A stretch of DNA of 64,000 bases, from NCBI GenBank assembly GCA_023614405.1, contig CM042690.1:525590293-525654292 (forward strand), in the 5' to 3' direction. The notes under the pieces were generated by a model. It worked only from the letters and a program-made list of their open reading frames with translations, did no database searches and had not been told where the DNA came from. Made by a program: the position numbers and the translations under genes. This document shows positions 1-13,009 of this stretch, one piece after another. Position 1 is the stretch's first letter, and the number at the start of each line of letters is the position of its first letter. This DNA is from Avena insularis. Its lineage: Eukaryota > Streptophyta > Magnoliopsida > Poales > Poaceae.

Positions 1-3000
1 ACCATATTTATGCTTGCCTTTGAAGCTACACCGACTCACGTGATGATCGGACTTGGTGTAGTGGATTTGGTTCATGTAATCACCAAAAAGGCACGAGGGA
101 TGTCGTTTTTGAGTGGGAGTTCATTTCTAATTTGGATTAGTCGAGCTCAATTTGTCATAAACTAAATTGAAGTGAATTTGCATAATTTGTTGTAGTCATT
201 GGCATCTGTTCACTACCTTATGCTTAGTTTTAATTGAGATAATAGAACTATAGAATTCTGGATATTTACTTTACGAACTGGTATCGTATTGTTTTGAATG
301 TCAATTTAAAGCTTATAAGTCCTATGGCAAACTTTCAGAAAACTCTATTTACTCCATGAAGTTTAATAAGTAGTATTAAATCAAGAGTAATAATTCCAAT
401 GTTAGTATCTAAAGTATCATGTTTGCCTCCATGATTATTGATATTCAAAAGTTGTTTTAATATCAAGGTTATCTAGGAGTTGAAAGAATTGTTTCAGGAA
501 CCATCATGTGTGAAAGATATTGTGATATCTGAAATAATGTTTTTGGTTGCATTATGATAGAGTATAATTTAGCAAAATACATATTCTCATATTGTATGAG
601 AATTTGTGAAGGATGGAGATGCTAGGCATCCGGATCTCCCAAAAAGGTGTTGGGAACTAACATTATACTCACGATTCTTCCTTATAGGCTATAGTAGCTT
701 GATCATGAAAGTTGTCATGATAAGGATGAATAGAAGATGTAAGTAAAATGTTTACTACACTAATAGATTACTAAAGAACGAATTTTTGAAAGAACACCAA
801 ACATTTGATGATGGTGATCCACTTCAAAGTGCAAGTCCAAAGGTATTAGTATTTGACTATATACGCTTTGTACTATGTGTTATGTAAATGACACCACTAC
901 TGATGTTGATAGATTCTTTTAAAAGAAAAGGAATTGTTGAAAGATAATCTATAAAATATTTGGCAGAAAAGAAAAGGTTGGGGATGTCCAACTTAGGTAT
1001 ATAGAAGATATACATGTTATGGCTGTATTTCTTGCTTGTTAAACAATGTGGTTCTGAGGTATTGGATACCGGTATTGGATACCGAATTGGTTGGTGTGAA
1101 GTGTCATACAGAACAACACAATTCATGAACTACAATGGCCTAAGTAACTAGCAAGAGAATAAGTGATGATGTTCATCGAAAACAAATAAAGTGTTATTAT
1201 GTTTTTCGTTGTCGTCAAACCTATCCTTCAAGATTTGTCTTAATAATTTTTATTTTGTTACGGTGTTACAAGAATGATGGTTGTTCAAATAATTACCATA
1301 TTCCATAAAGGATGGATGAACTTTTACAAATCTAGTTGGAGAAATCACATCCATAAACATTATTGCTAAAATGTTGTAAGACAAATGATTGGAAGATCAC
1401 TTATTAAGTGACATCGTTGTTTGAATTATATTGGAAAGTAAACATGAAGAAACTCCATGTTGATGGATTTTTGGAGTCTTTTGATTTTGATCAATTGACG
1501 CTTGTGAAACTTTCCTCGAGATAATTGAAACTCCGTCCATAGGCCAAAGAGGAACGGATGACTAATTTATTGGATATTATGCATGTTGATGTATATAGTC
1601 CATTATGTGTAGCCATATGAGATGGATCTCTTGGCTTCATATGCTTTCTCTAGAAATTTGAGTGAATATATCTATATATTTACTTAATAAGGAAGAAGTA
1701 TGAAACATTTGAAAATTGTTCAAAGACTTTCAAGATGAAGTGAAAAATCATTGTAACAAGAAAATAAAAGAGTTTATGATTTGATCATAAAGGAAGATAT
1801 TTGAGTTACAGGTTTAGCAAAACACCTAAGATTTCAGGAATTGTTCCATAAATTTGCATTTCCCGATAAACCACAGGATTATGGTATGTTCGAGAAATCA
1901 AATCAAACCTTGTTTGACATGGTAAGATCAAAGGTGTCATTTATAAAACTGCCATTATGTTTTAAGGATTAAAGTTTTAGAGACTACCGCTTTTACACTG
2001 AAAAGAGCACCATCGTGATCCGTTGAAATGACACCATATGAGTTATGGTTTGGGATAAAACCCGAATTGTCTTTTCTTAAATGTTGGTATGCTATGCATA
2101 AGTAAAATGTTTACAACCAAAGTCGGATAAGCACATCTTTGTAGGTTATCCCAAATAATTTGTTGGGAATTCCTCCATAACACCGAGGACAAAAGAGTTT
2201 GTCGCTTGGAACGTCAAGTTTCTTGAGAAGGAATTTTTCGTGAAAAGTTAAGTGGGAGGACAATAGAACTTTGATAAGGTTGTTAAACCTTAGCTATATG
2301 TGCTAATTAGCGCAGCGCCGGAAAGTGTCCTGGTGGCGGCCACAATGCTCATGGCTCCCGTGATTACAAAGGGTGTGATCTTGGAGATTAGAGTTCCTAT
2401 TGAACCATGTGGGTCGGTAAGAATCAAATAGTAAGATTTGAAACAGAAGTCGTTATTGTTTTGACAATGATGAACCGACTGCATGCAAAGAAGCGATGAT
2501 GGGCCCTGACTCCATAAAATGACTAGAAGTCATAGAATCCGTGATAGTATCCATACATGAGAAATCAAGTTTCAACTTGAAGATCCTCCGACAGCATGAA
2601 GCCTATCGGTTGTGTTTGGATCTATAAAGAAATAGACATGGATGTTTAACATCTATGAAATAGTCGACATGTCAGAGAGAAGTTTACGGCAATGTTCAAG
2701 GAGTTGACTATGACAAGATTTGATCTTTCATAGCAATATTTAGTCTTGACGGATTAATGTAGCAACCACTACATATAATTTGGTATATGGTAGTTAAATA
2801 AACAAAACAAGGTTCTTCTAATAGAATGGTTACCTAGGACGTGTACATGACACGGTCCAAAGGGTTTTGTTAATTCAAAGGGTGCTAAAAGGGCATGCAA
2901 GCTTCAATAGTTGAAGTGAGCATAGCGGAGTTGGAATCTTCACCATGATGAAAATGTTAAAAGAGTTTAATTTCATCGGACATGATGAAGATGCTTGCAT

Positions 3001-4040
3001 TTGCAAGAAATTAAGTGGGAGCGCTGAGACATATTTCTAATACATTATGTAGAGGACATGGTGTTGATTGGAAATGATGTATCTTGTATTGACATAAGTT
3101 AAGAATTTCATTAAAATAGGATTTCGATGAAAGACTTGGGCAAAACCGGAATATTTGGCATCAATGTCTATATGGATAGACTGAGGCACTAATGTGGTTA
3201 TGCCAGACGTACATATATGAGATATTGAAAGGGTTCAATATGGAAACAACAAGAAAGGTTCTTGCTGCATGGAAATGATTGTATCAAGATTCAAGTGTTT
3301 CAACACTTGGTGAGTAAAATCACATGAATATTTTGATCGATTATACCGTGATATGTATATATCCAGATATGTCCTATGCTCTAAATGTTATGAGCACATA
3401 CCAGAATGATTCATAAGATCATCATTGGACGATAGTAAAGGTATTCTTATGAGCTTTGGAAGAACTAAGAATATATCATGTATAAGTGACAAATAGTTAA
3501 AGGTAGTTCATTGTAAAGTGTTACATTGATACTAGTTTTGTCACAAGATACAAATTAAATTTATCTCAATTTAGACTATGGGTGGCACAATGTAATGGAA
3601 AGGATGTTCCATGATGGATTTGGATGAGTTCGAAAGTTGAGACATTGTGACGGATACTACAACAAAAGGCTAAGTATATGACTGCTATAGTAGCAGCAAA
3701 GGAGGGCATTTGTGTTAAGTAGTTTGTTATCAAACTAGGTGTGGTTCAAAGTGGGCTAATACTATGAAGATATATTGTATGACAATAATATCAACATATT
3801 TTAAACCAGAATGAACCGAAGGTCTCACCAAAGGACCAAATTTATACAATGCCATCTCATTTGAGAATGAGTGATGCGTAGAGACGCAAAGACATGCAAA
3901 TACACACGGACCTGAAACTGTCAGATCTAGAGATTATGTTAACCACTAGCAATCGCGTATATGCAACACCAGAAAGCCATAGGTGTTCAATACGCAAAGT
4001 TTTTCAAACTAGATTATTGACTCTAGTGCAAGTGGGAGAC
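1..4040 (+). mobile_element. Angela/BARE-like copia internal domain, unit 1 (5' part outside window)
   Basis: This is the internal region of a Ty1/copia element whose 5' LTR and primer site lie left of the window. It aligns almost base for base with 6,559-10,578; the offset drifts from 6,558 to 6,538 bases because of small indels, such as an 18-base segment present near 2,870 and absent near 9,420. By eye the two differ by about 1-1.5%. It ends in a purine-rich stretch just before the LTR at 4,041. No frame exceeds about 90 codons, so it cannot encode a full polyprotein. Unit 1 may have lost its own left LTR, or may share the LTR at 4,041-5,694 with unit 2. Family assignment rests on the LTR start and on pol remnants. 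Confidence 0.85.
1690..3830 (+). pseudogene. copia pol remnant (integrase, reverse transcriptase, RNase H), unit 1
   Basis: Broken-frame translation shows the copia pol order. Near 1,690-1,790 there is an integrase-like stretch resembling the family's conserved Phe-Glu-x-Phe-Lys segment. Near 2,025-2,160 there is a TPYELWFG-like stretch followed by FVGYP-like residues, typical of the integrase C-terminal half. Near 3,125-3,290 there is a KDLG...FGINVYMDR-like stretch from reverse transcriptase. Near 3,660-3,790 there is an AAKEG...FVIKLGV-like stretch from RNase H. Stops and frameshifts fall every few tens of codons. The known family encodes one Gag-Pol polyprotein; nothing here could be translated as such. 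Confidence 0.7.
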
Positions 4041-5694
4041 TGAAGGGAATATGCCCGAGAGGCAATAATAAAGTGGTTATTATCTTATTCCTTGTTTATG
4101 ATAAATGTTTATTTTGCATGCTATAATTGTATTGATAGGAAACATCAATACATGTGTGTTTAATAAACAAATAAAAGGTTCCTAGTCATGCGTCTCTTAT
4201 AGAATAGCTCGTTGATTAACAAGATGATCAAGGTTTCTTGATCATGGACATTGGATGTTGTTAATAACGAGGTCACAACATTGGTGGAATGATGTGATGA
4301 ACATTCATCCGAAGTATAGCATTACGATCAGAGTCATTATGTTTATATTTCTATAACATCATACGAAGTAATCTTAGTCCTTAGACCATGAGATCATCTT
4401 AATTTCTAACACTGGAAGAGTATCTTGATAACATCAAACGTCACACCGTAACAGGGTGACTATAAAGGTGGGTTCAGTGCTACGAAGGTGTTATGTTGAG
4501 GCTCATGGATCAAGAGTGGGATTTGTTCATCCCGATGACGGATAGATATACTCTGGGCCCTCTCGGTGATATCACATTGAAATAGCTTGCAAGCAAGTGA
4601 TGTGATCACTAGAATGTTATATCACGGGAACGAGAAAAGAGTGCATGTCAGTAACGAGATCAAACTAGGCATTTGGATACCGATGATCAAATCTCGTACA
4701 TGTAATATATCGCGAGACAAAGGGATTTAGTTACGACGTTAAAGGTTCACACGATCACAAGAGTCATCATTGAATATGTGGGAGTCAGTACGGATCTCCA
4801 GGTCCCGCTGCTGATTATTAATCGGAGAGGGGTCTCGATCATGTCTGCATTATTCACGAACCGTAGGGTGACACACTTAAGGGATACCGACACCATTTGG
4901 AGCAAATATGTTTCAGATAAAGATTTATGAAAGCACTGGAATCATTTCGATGGAAACCGGAATTGTTTCAGGTGAAATTGCAGAAACTGGTTCTGCATGT
5001 GATATTGAAATGTTGGAGGGGTTTTATGTGAATGTTTGTTAATTAATGTAATTGAAAAAATTCTGAATAAAATAAATAAAATAGTTTTATTTAATGAGAG
5101 CTTGCATTAAATTTGGTGGAAATTTAATGCATGTGTGAGTGGAATTTTGAGTGGAGGCTTTTTATGGGAGTGGGAGCTCCACCCACATGAATGTGGAAGA
5201 GGTGGGGGCACCACCATGGCTGCCACGCCATGGCCCTTGGGTGCCCTCTCCCTATAAAGGCCCCCTCCTCCTCACAAACACACCTCCTCGTGAAGGATCT
5301 CTCTCCTCTAGTTATTCCCCATGGTCTCGGATTAGCGAGATACATGTTCCCGTGGCTTTATCTCGAAAGGAGTTGCTGCTTTGGAGCGAGGGATGGAGGT
5401 TGTCGGGTACCGGACGGTGTGCGATCACGGATGCACCTGCTTTGTGGTGCTGGACTTGCTGGAGCTGGATCTCGATGGACGGCCGAGCCGGACCTGCTGG
5501 ACTTCATCACGATCTTGAGATCGGCAAGTGTACGACTACATCATCCACGAGTTCCAACTCGTTAACAAAGCTTTGTTGTCTTCGAGGGTAAGTTATCTAT
5601 GGATGTATATCCACCCGTTGCTTGTATCTAATAGATAGATCTTGGCGATAGTTCCCATCGTAGGAATTTTTTTGTTTTCTATGTCACAACCCAA
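4041..5694 (+). repeat. copia LTR shared between units 1 and 2
   Basis: This LTR starts TGAAGGG directly after a purine-rich tract and ends just before a primer-site-like sequence. It serves as 3' LTR for unit 1 and 5' LTR for unit 2. Against 10,579-12,273 it shows scattered substitutions and several small indels, most obvious near 4,620-4,660 and 5,370-5,450. Frames inside it are short and are not genes. Confidence 0.88.
5253..5259 (+). promoter_or_regulatory. LTR TATA box (unit 2, 5' LTR)
   Basis: TATAAAG lies in a CT-rich context, about 440 bases before the LTR end. The same site, with one extra A, occurs at the equivalent place in the right LTR. The position and plus orientation fit the copia reading direction. 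Confidence 0.6.
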
Positions 5695-5712
5695 AGGGTA
5701 TCGAGCCAGATC
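5695..5712 (+). other. degenerate primer-binding site (initiator-Met tRNA type)
   Basis: GGTATCGAGCC-like bases directly follow the LTR. Copia elements of this group normally have TGGTATCAGAGCC here, complementary to the 3' end of initiator methionine tRNA. One base is missing and the first bases differ, so priming would be impaired. Its place fixes the element's orientation as plus. Confidence 0.6.
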
Positions 5713-8243
5713 TATGCGTAGGTGCTTTGCACGGGTAGTACACATATGTTTATATGTGGGCGATGATGATCATGTTATTGCATCTTCTATGTACTTTGGA
5801 TATTGGTGGCATAGTGGGATGAAGCGGCTCGGACCAACCTTACATGTCATCGTACATGAGACCGGTTCCACGACTAACATGCAACTAGTTTTGCATAAGT
5901 GGCTAGCGGGTGTTTGTCTCTCCTACTATAGTCAATATCTGATTTACAACTGGTTGCTAATAACTTGGTTATCCTTGTTGTGGTTCATGTTCGTAGGTAA
6001 GACCGGTTCTATCTCCGAAAGCCCTAAGCCACGCAAAACTTGCAACTGATAAATTAGAGGCGTCTAGTTTAGATCGTTGTTGGGCTAGTGTCTTGATATG
6101 GTATTGTTGTAAGTAGATGTATGATAGATACTCTTACAACTCACTTAATGTGTAAGTTTCATAGACCTTGGCCTTACACACAAAGGAATGATAGAGATCA
6201 TACCACGATGCATATGATGGTGATCAAATGCATGGACCATATCATCTCACTTTACACATTAGATGTTTGCATCTTATATTGCTAGTTTGGCGCTTTTAGT
6301 AGCATTGTAAGATGATCCCTCATTTAAATATCAAGATAAAATGTGTTCTTCCTTAAGTATGCACCGTTCTATGTATCGTGTTTCGAGACATCACGTGATG
6401 ATCGGGTGTTCTCAACTCTACGCTTTCATGCAACGGGTGTAAGACAGTTTTACACACGCGAATACTAAGGTTCTTACTTGGCGAGCCTAGCATGTACATA
6501 CATGGCCTCGGAACACGGACCGAAAGGTTAAGCATGAGTCATATAGTTGATGTGATGACCATATTTATGCTCGCCTTTGAAGCTACACCGACTCACGTGA
6601 TGATCAGACTTGGTGTAGTGGATTTGGTTCATGTAATCACCAAAAAGGCACGAGGGATGTCGTTTTTGAGTGGGAGTTCATTTCTAATTTGGATTAGTCG
6701 AGCTCAATTTGTCATAAACTAAACCGAAGTGAATTTTCATAATTTGTTGTAGTCATTGGCATCTGTTCACTACCTTATGCTTAGTTTTAATTGAGATAAT
6801 AGAACTATAGAATTCTGGATATTTACTTTACGAACTGGTATCGTATTGTTTTGAATGTCAATTTAAAGCTTATAAGTCCTATGGCAAACTTTCAGAAAAC
6901 TCTATTTACTCCATGAAGTTTAATAAGTAGTATTAAATCAAGAGTAAGAATTCCAATGTTAGTATCTAAAGTATCATGTTTGCCTCCATGATTATTGATA
7001 TTCAAAAGTTGTTTTAATATCAAGGTTATCTAGGAGTTGAAAGAATTGTTTCAGGAACCATCATGTGTGAAAGATATTGTGATATCTGAAATAATGTTTT
7101 TGGTTGCATTATGATAGAGTATAATTTAGCAAAATACATATTCTCATATTGTATGAGAATTTGTGAAGGATGGAGATGCTAGGCATCCGGATCTCCCAAA
7201 AAGGTGTTGGGAACTAACATTATACTCATTCTTCCTTATAGGCTATAGTAGCTTGATCATGAAAGTTGTCATGATAAGGATGAATAGAAGATGTAAGTAA
7301 AATGTTTACTACACTAATAGATTACTAAAGAACGGATTTTTGAAAGAACACCAAACATTTGATGATGGTGATCCACTTCAAAGTGCAAGTCCAAAGGTAT
7401 TAGTATTTGACTATATACGCTTTGTACTATGTGTCATGTAAATGACACCACTACTGATGTTGATAGATTCTTTTAAAAGAAAAGGAATTGTTGAAAGAGA
7501 ATCTATAAAATATTTGGCAGAAAAGAAAAGGTTGGGGATGTCCAACTTAGGTATATAGAAGATATACATGTTATGGCTGTATTCCTTGCTTGTTAAACAA
7601 TGTGGTTCTGAGGTATTGGATACCGGTATTGGATACCGAATTGGTTGGTGTGAAGTGTCATACAGAACAACACAATTCATGAACTACAATGGCCTAAGTA
7701 ACTAGCAAGAGAATAAGTGATGATGTTCATCGAAAACAAATAAAGTGTTATTGTGTTTTTCGTTGTCGTCAAACCTATCCTTCAAGATTTGTCTTAATAA
7801 TTTTTATTTTGTTACGGTGTTACAAGAATGATGGTTGTTCAAATAATTACCATATTCCATAAAGGATGGATGAACTTTTACAAATCTAGTTGGAGAAATC
7901 ACATCCATAAACATTATTGCTAAAATGTTGTAAGACAAATGATTGGAAGATCACTTATTAAGTGACATCGTTGTTTGAATTATATTGGAAAGTAAACATG
8001 AAGAAACTCCATGTTGATGGATTTTTGGAGTCTTTTGATTTTGATCAATTGACGCTTGTGAAACTTTCCTCGAGATAATTGAAACTCCGTCCATAGGCCA
8101 AAGAGGAACGGATGACTAATTTATTGGATATTATGCATGTTGATGTATATAGTCCATTATGTGTAGCCATATGAGATGGATCTCTTGGCTTCATATGCTT
8201 TCTCTAGAAATTTGAGTGAATATATCTATATATTTACTTAATA
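5713..8243 (+). other. copia unit 2 leader and gag region, no intact frame
   Basis: This stretch lies between the primer site and the integrase remnant, where leader, gag and protease would be expected. I see no convincing gag or zinc-knuckle peptide; the longest frames (about 135 codons at 5,642-6,049) begin inside the LTR and have no recognisable domain. The part from 6,559 onward is repeated at the start of the window. Confidence 0.5.
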
Positions 8244-10371
8244 AGGAAGAAGTATGAAACATTTGAAAATTGTTCAAAGACTTTCAAGATGAAGTGAAAA
8301 ATCATTATAACAAGAAAATAAAAGAGTTTATGATTTGATCATAAAGGAATATATTTGAGTTACAGGTTTAGCAAAACACCTAAGATTTCAGGAATTGTTC
8401 CATAAATTTGCATTTCCCGATAAACCACAGGATTATGGTATGTTCGAGAAATCAAATCAAACCTTGTTTGACATGGTAAGATCAAAGGTGTCATTTATAA
8501 AACTGCCATTATGTTTTAAGGATTAAAGCTTTAGATACTACCGCTTTTACACTGAAAAGAGCACCATCGTGATCCGTTGAAATGACACCATATGAGTTAT
8601 GGTTTGGGATAAAACCCGAATTGTCTTTTCTTAAATGTTGGTATGCTATGCATAAGTAAAATGTTTACAACCAAAGTCGGATAAGCACATCTTTGTAGGT
8701 TATCCCAAATAATTTGTTGGGAATTCCTCCATAACACCGAGGACAAAAGAGTTTGTCGCTTGGAACGTCAAGTTTCTTGAGAAGGAATTTTTCGTGAAAA
8801 GTTAAGTGGGAGGACAATAGAACTTTGATAAGGTTGTTAAACCTTAGCTATATGTGCTAATTAGCGCAGCGCCGGAAAGTGTCCTGGTGGCGGCCACAAT
8901 GCTCATGGCTCCCGTGATTACAAAGGGTGTGATCTTGGAGATTAGAGTTCCTATTGAACCATGTGGGTCGGTAAGAATCAAATAGTAAGATTTGAAACAG
9001 AAGTCGTTATTGTTTTGACAATGATGAACCGACTGCATGCAAAGAAGCGATGATGGGCCCTGACTCCATAAAATGACTAGAAGTCATAGAATCCGTGATA
9101 GTATCCATACACGAGAAATCAAGTTTCTGAACTTGGAAGATCCTCTGGAAAGGCATGAAGCCTATCGGTTGTGTTTGGATCTATAAAGAAATAGACATGG
9201 ATGTTTAACATCTATGAAATAGTCGACATGTCGGAGAGAAGTTTATGGCAATGTTCAAGGAGTTGACTATGACAAGATTTGATCTTTCATAGCAATATTT
9301 AGTCTTGACGGATTAATGTAGCAACCACTACATATAATTTGGTATATGGTAGTTGAATAAACAAAACAAGGTTCTTCTAATAGAATGGTTACCTAGGACG
9401 TGTACATGACACGGTCCAAAGGGTGCTAAAAGGGCATGCAAGCTTCAATAGTTGAAGTGAGCATAGCGGAGTTGGAATCTTCACCATGATGAAAATGTTA
9501 AAAGAGTTTAATTTCATCGGACATGATGAAGATGCTTGCATTTGCAAGAAATTAAGTGGGAGCGCTGAGACATATTTCTAATACATTATGTAGAGGACAT
9601 GGTGTTGATTGGAAATGATGTATCTTGTATTGACATAAGTTAAGAATTTCATTAAAATAGGATTTCGATGAAAGACTTGGGCAAAACCGGAATATTTGGC
9701 ATCAATGTCTATATGGATAGATTGAGGCACTAATATGGTTATGCCAGACGTACATATATGAGATATTGAAAGGGTTCAATATGGAAACAACAAGAAAGGT
9801 TCTTGCTGCATGGAAATGATTGTATCAAGATTCAAGTGTTTCAACACTTGGTGAGTAAAATCACATGAATATTTTGATCGATTATACCGTGATATGTATA
9901 TATCCAGATATGTCCTATGCTCTAAATGTTATGAGCACATACCAGAATGATTCATAAGATCATCATTGGACGATAGTAAAGGTATTCTTATGAGCTTTGG
10001 AAGAACTAAGAATATATCATGTATAAGTGACAAATAGTTAAAGGTAGTCCATTGTAAAGTGTTACATTGATACTAGTTTTGTCACAAGATACAAATTAAA
10101 TTTATCTCAATTTAGACTATGGGTGGCACAATGTAATGGAAAGTATGTTCCATGATGGATTTGGATGAGTTCCAAAGTTGAGACATTGTGACGGATACTA
10201 CAACAAAAGTCTAAGTATATGACTGCTATAGTAGCAGCAAAGGAGGGCATTTGTGTTAAGTAGTTTGTTATCAAACTAGGTGTGGTTCAAAGTGGGCTAA
10301 TACTATGAAGATATATTGTATGACAATAATATCAACATATTTTAAACCCGATCGAACCGAAGGTCTCACCA
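8244..10371 (+). pseudogene. copia pol remnant, unit 2
   Basis: This is the second copy of the degenerate pol described for unit 1. The integrase-like stretch is near 8,244-8,340, reverse transcriptase near 9,665-9,830 and RNase H near 10,200-10,335. Almost all inactivating stops are shared with unit 1, so the decay came before the duplication, or before copying of an already defective master. A small 64-codon minus-strand frame (8,844-9,038) is identical in unit 1 (2,290-2,484) only because the DNA is duplicated. Confidence 0.7.
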
Positions 10372-10578
10372 AATGACCAAATTTATACAATGCCATCTCA
10401 TTTGTGAATGAGTGATTCGTAGAGACGCTAATACATGCAAATACACATGGACCTGAAACCTGCCGATCTAGAGATTATGTTAACCACTAGCAATCGCGGC
10501 ATATGCAACACCGTAAAGCCATAGGTGTTCAATACGCAAAATTTTCAAACTAGATTATTGACTCTAGTGCAAGTGGAG

Positions 10579-12273
10579 ATCAAGGAATATGCCCAGAGGC
10601 AATAATAAAGTGGTTATTATCTTATTCCTTGTTTATGATAAATGTTTATTTTGCATGCTATAATTGTATTGATAGGAAACGTCAATACATGTGTGTTTAA
10701 TAAACAAATAAAAGGTTCCTAGTCATGCCTCTCTTATAGACTAGCTCGTTGATTAACAAGATGATCAAGGTTTCTTGATCATGGACATTGGATGTTGTTA
10801 ATAACGAGGTCACAACATTGGTGGAATGATGTGATGAACATTCATCCGAAGTATAGCATTACGATCAGATTCATTATGTTTATATTTCTATAACATCATA
10901 CGAAGTAATCTTAGTCCTTAGACCATGAGATCATGTTAATTGCTAACACCGGAAGAGTATCTTGATAACATCAAACGTCACACCGTAACAGGGTGACTAT
11001 AAAGGTGGGTTCAGTGCTACGAAGGTGTTATGTTGAGGCTCATGGATCAAGAGTGGGATTTGTCCATCCCGATGACGGATAGATATACTCTGGGCCCTCT
11101 CGGTGATATCACATTGAAATAGCTTGCAAGCAAGTGATGTGATCACTAGAATGTTATATCACGAACGAGAAAAGTGCATGTCGAATTAGATCAAACTAGG
11201 CATTTGGATACCGATGATCAAATCTCGGACATGTAATATATCGCGAGACAAAGGGATTTAGTTACGACGTTAAAGGTTCACACGATCACAAGAGTCATCA
11301 TTGAATATGTGGGAGTCAGTACGGATCTCCAGGTCCCGCTGCTGATTATTGATCGGAGAGGGGTCTCGATCATGTCTGCATTATTCACGAACCGTAGGGT
11401 GACACACTTAAGGGATACCGACACCATTTGGAGCAAATATGTTTCAGATAAAGATTTATGAAAGCACTGGAATCATTTCGATGGAAACCGGAATTGTTTC
11501 AGGTGAAATTGCAGAAACTGGTTCTGCATGTGATATTGAAATGTTGGAGGGGTTTTATGTGAATGTTTGTTAATTAAGGTAATTGACAAAAATCTGAATA
11601 AAATAAATAAAATAGTTTTATTTAATGAGAGCTTGCATTAAATTTGGTGGAAAATTAATGCATGTGTGAGTGGAATTTTGAGTGGAGGCTTTTTATGGGA
11701 GTGGGAGCTCCACCCATATGAATGTGGAAGAGGTGGGGGCACCACCATGGCTGCCACTCCATGGCCCTTGGGTGCCCTCCTCTCCCCTATAAAAGGCCCC
11801 CCTCTCCTCCTCACAAAACACACCTCCTCGTGAAGGATCTCTCTCCCCCTCTAGTTATTCCCCATGGTCTCGGATTAGCGAGATACATGTTCCCGGTGGC
11901 TTTATCTGGAAAGGAGTTGCTACTTCTGCTATTTTGCTGGAGCGAGGGACGGAGCATGTCAGGGTACCGGACGTGTGTGCGATCACGGATGCACCGCTGC
12001 TTTGTGGTGCTAGACTTGGTGGTGCTGGACTTGCTGGAGCTGGATCTGATGGACGTGCTGGAGCCAGACCTGCTGGACTTCATCACGATCTTGAGATCGG
12101 CAAGTCTACGACTACATCATCTACGAGTTCCAACTCGTTAACAAAGCTTTGTTGTCTTCGAGGGTAAGTTCTCTATGGATGTATATCCACCCGTTGCTTA
12201 TATCTAATAGATAGATCTTGGTGATAGTTCCCATCATAGGAATTTTTTTGTTTTCTATGCTGCGAACCCAACA
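10579..12273 (+). repeat. copia 3' LTR, abutting the satellite
   Basis: This is the right LTR of unit 2, starting near AAGGAATATGCCC and ending CCCAACA at 12,273. The next bases, AGATCAACC, are a satellite monomer with one change. The segment 10,330-10,600, spanning the end of the internal domain and the LTR start, is clearly more diverged from unit 1 than its surroundings, with several single-base gaps. The LTR promoter points into the array. Confidence 0.88.
11788..11794 (+). promoter_or_regulatory. LTR TATA box (copia 3' LTR, facing the array)
   Basis: TATAAAA lies in a CT-rich context about 485 bases before the first satellite monomer, on the plus strand. Transcription from here would leave the LTR and enter the tandem array. 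Confidence 0.6.
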
Positions 12274-13009
12274 AGATCAACCAGAGTCATTGCATGTGTG
12301 TTCTTTCCAAAAACCACACATGGATCCACCAGAGTAATTGCATGTGTGTTCATGTCACAAACCACACATGGATCCACCAATGTCATTGCATGTGTGTTCT
12401 TTCCATGAACCACATATGGATCCACCAATGTCATTGCATGTGTGTTCTTTCCACAAACCACATCGGGATCCACCAGAGTCATTGCATGTGTGTTCTTTTC
12501 ACAAACCACATATGGATCCACTAGAGTAATTGCATGTGTGTTCTTTCCACAAACCACAAATGGATCCACCAGAGTCATTGCCTGTGTGTTCTTTCCACAA
12601 ACCAAATGTGGATCCACCAATGTCATTGCATGTGTGTTCTTTTCACAAACCACACATGGATCTTCCAGAGTCATTGCATGTGTGTTCTTTTGACAAACCA
12701 CACATGGATCCACCAGAGTCATTCCATGTGTGTTTCTGTCACAAACCACATATGGATCAACCAATGTCATTACATGTGTGTTCATTTGACAAACAACATG
12801 GATCAACCAATGGCATTGCATGTGTGTTCTTTTCACAAACCATATATGGATCAACCAATGGCATTGCATGTGTGTTCTTTTCACAACGCACATATGGATC
12901 AACCAATGTCATTGCATGTGTGTTCTTTCCACAAACCACATATGTACCCACTAGAGTAATTGCATGTGTGTTCTTTTCCACAAACCACATATGGATCCAC
13001 TAGAGTCAT

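Larger units (their letters stand above)
4041..12273 (+). mobile_element. Angela/BARE-like copia element, unit 2 (LTR-internal-LTR)
   Basis: This is a full-length but decayed copia element on the plus strand: left LTR 4,041-5,694, degenerate primer site about 5,695-5,712, internal domain to 10,578, right LTR 10,579-12,273. The LTR start and its AT-rich first 120 bases match the BARE/WIS/Angela type (GAATATGCCC-like start, AGAGGCAATAATAAAG), and the LTR length of about 1.65-1.7 kb is typical. The right LTR ends in CCCAACA, and satellite monomers begin at once, so the element was inserted into the array. A target duplication cannot be checked because the left flank is another internal domain. 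The window shows the pattern internal-LTR-internal-LTR, expected from LTR recombination or tandem duplication. Confidence 0.88.

Noticed and set aside
2290..2484. A 64-codon minus frame perfectly conserved at 8,844-9,038
   Set aside because: Conservation follows from the duplicated copia DNA, whose non-coding parts are equally similar; it lies antisense inside pol remnants.
5151..5591. Frames of 124-146 codons in the copia LTR
   Set aside because: They lie across the LTR promoter and leader, have no domain, and are not kept in the other LTR copy.
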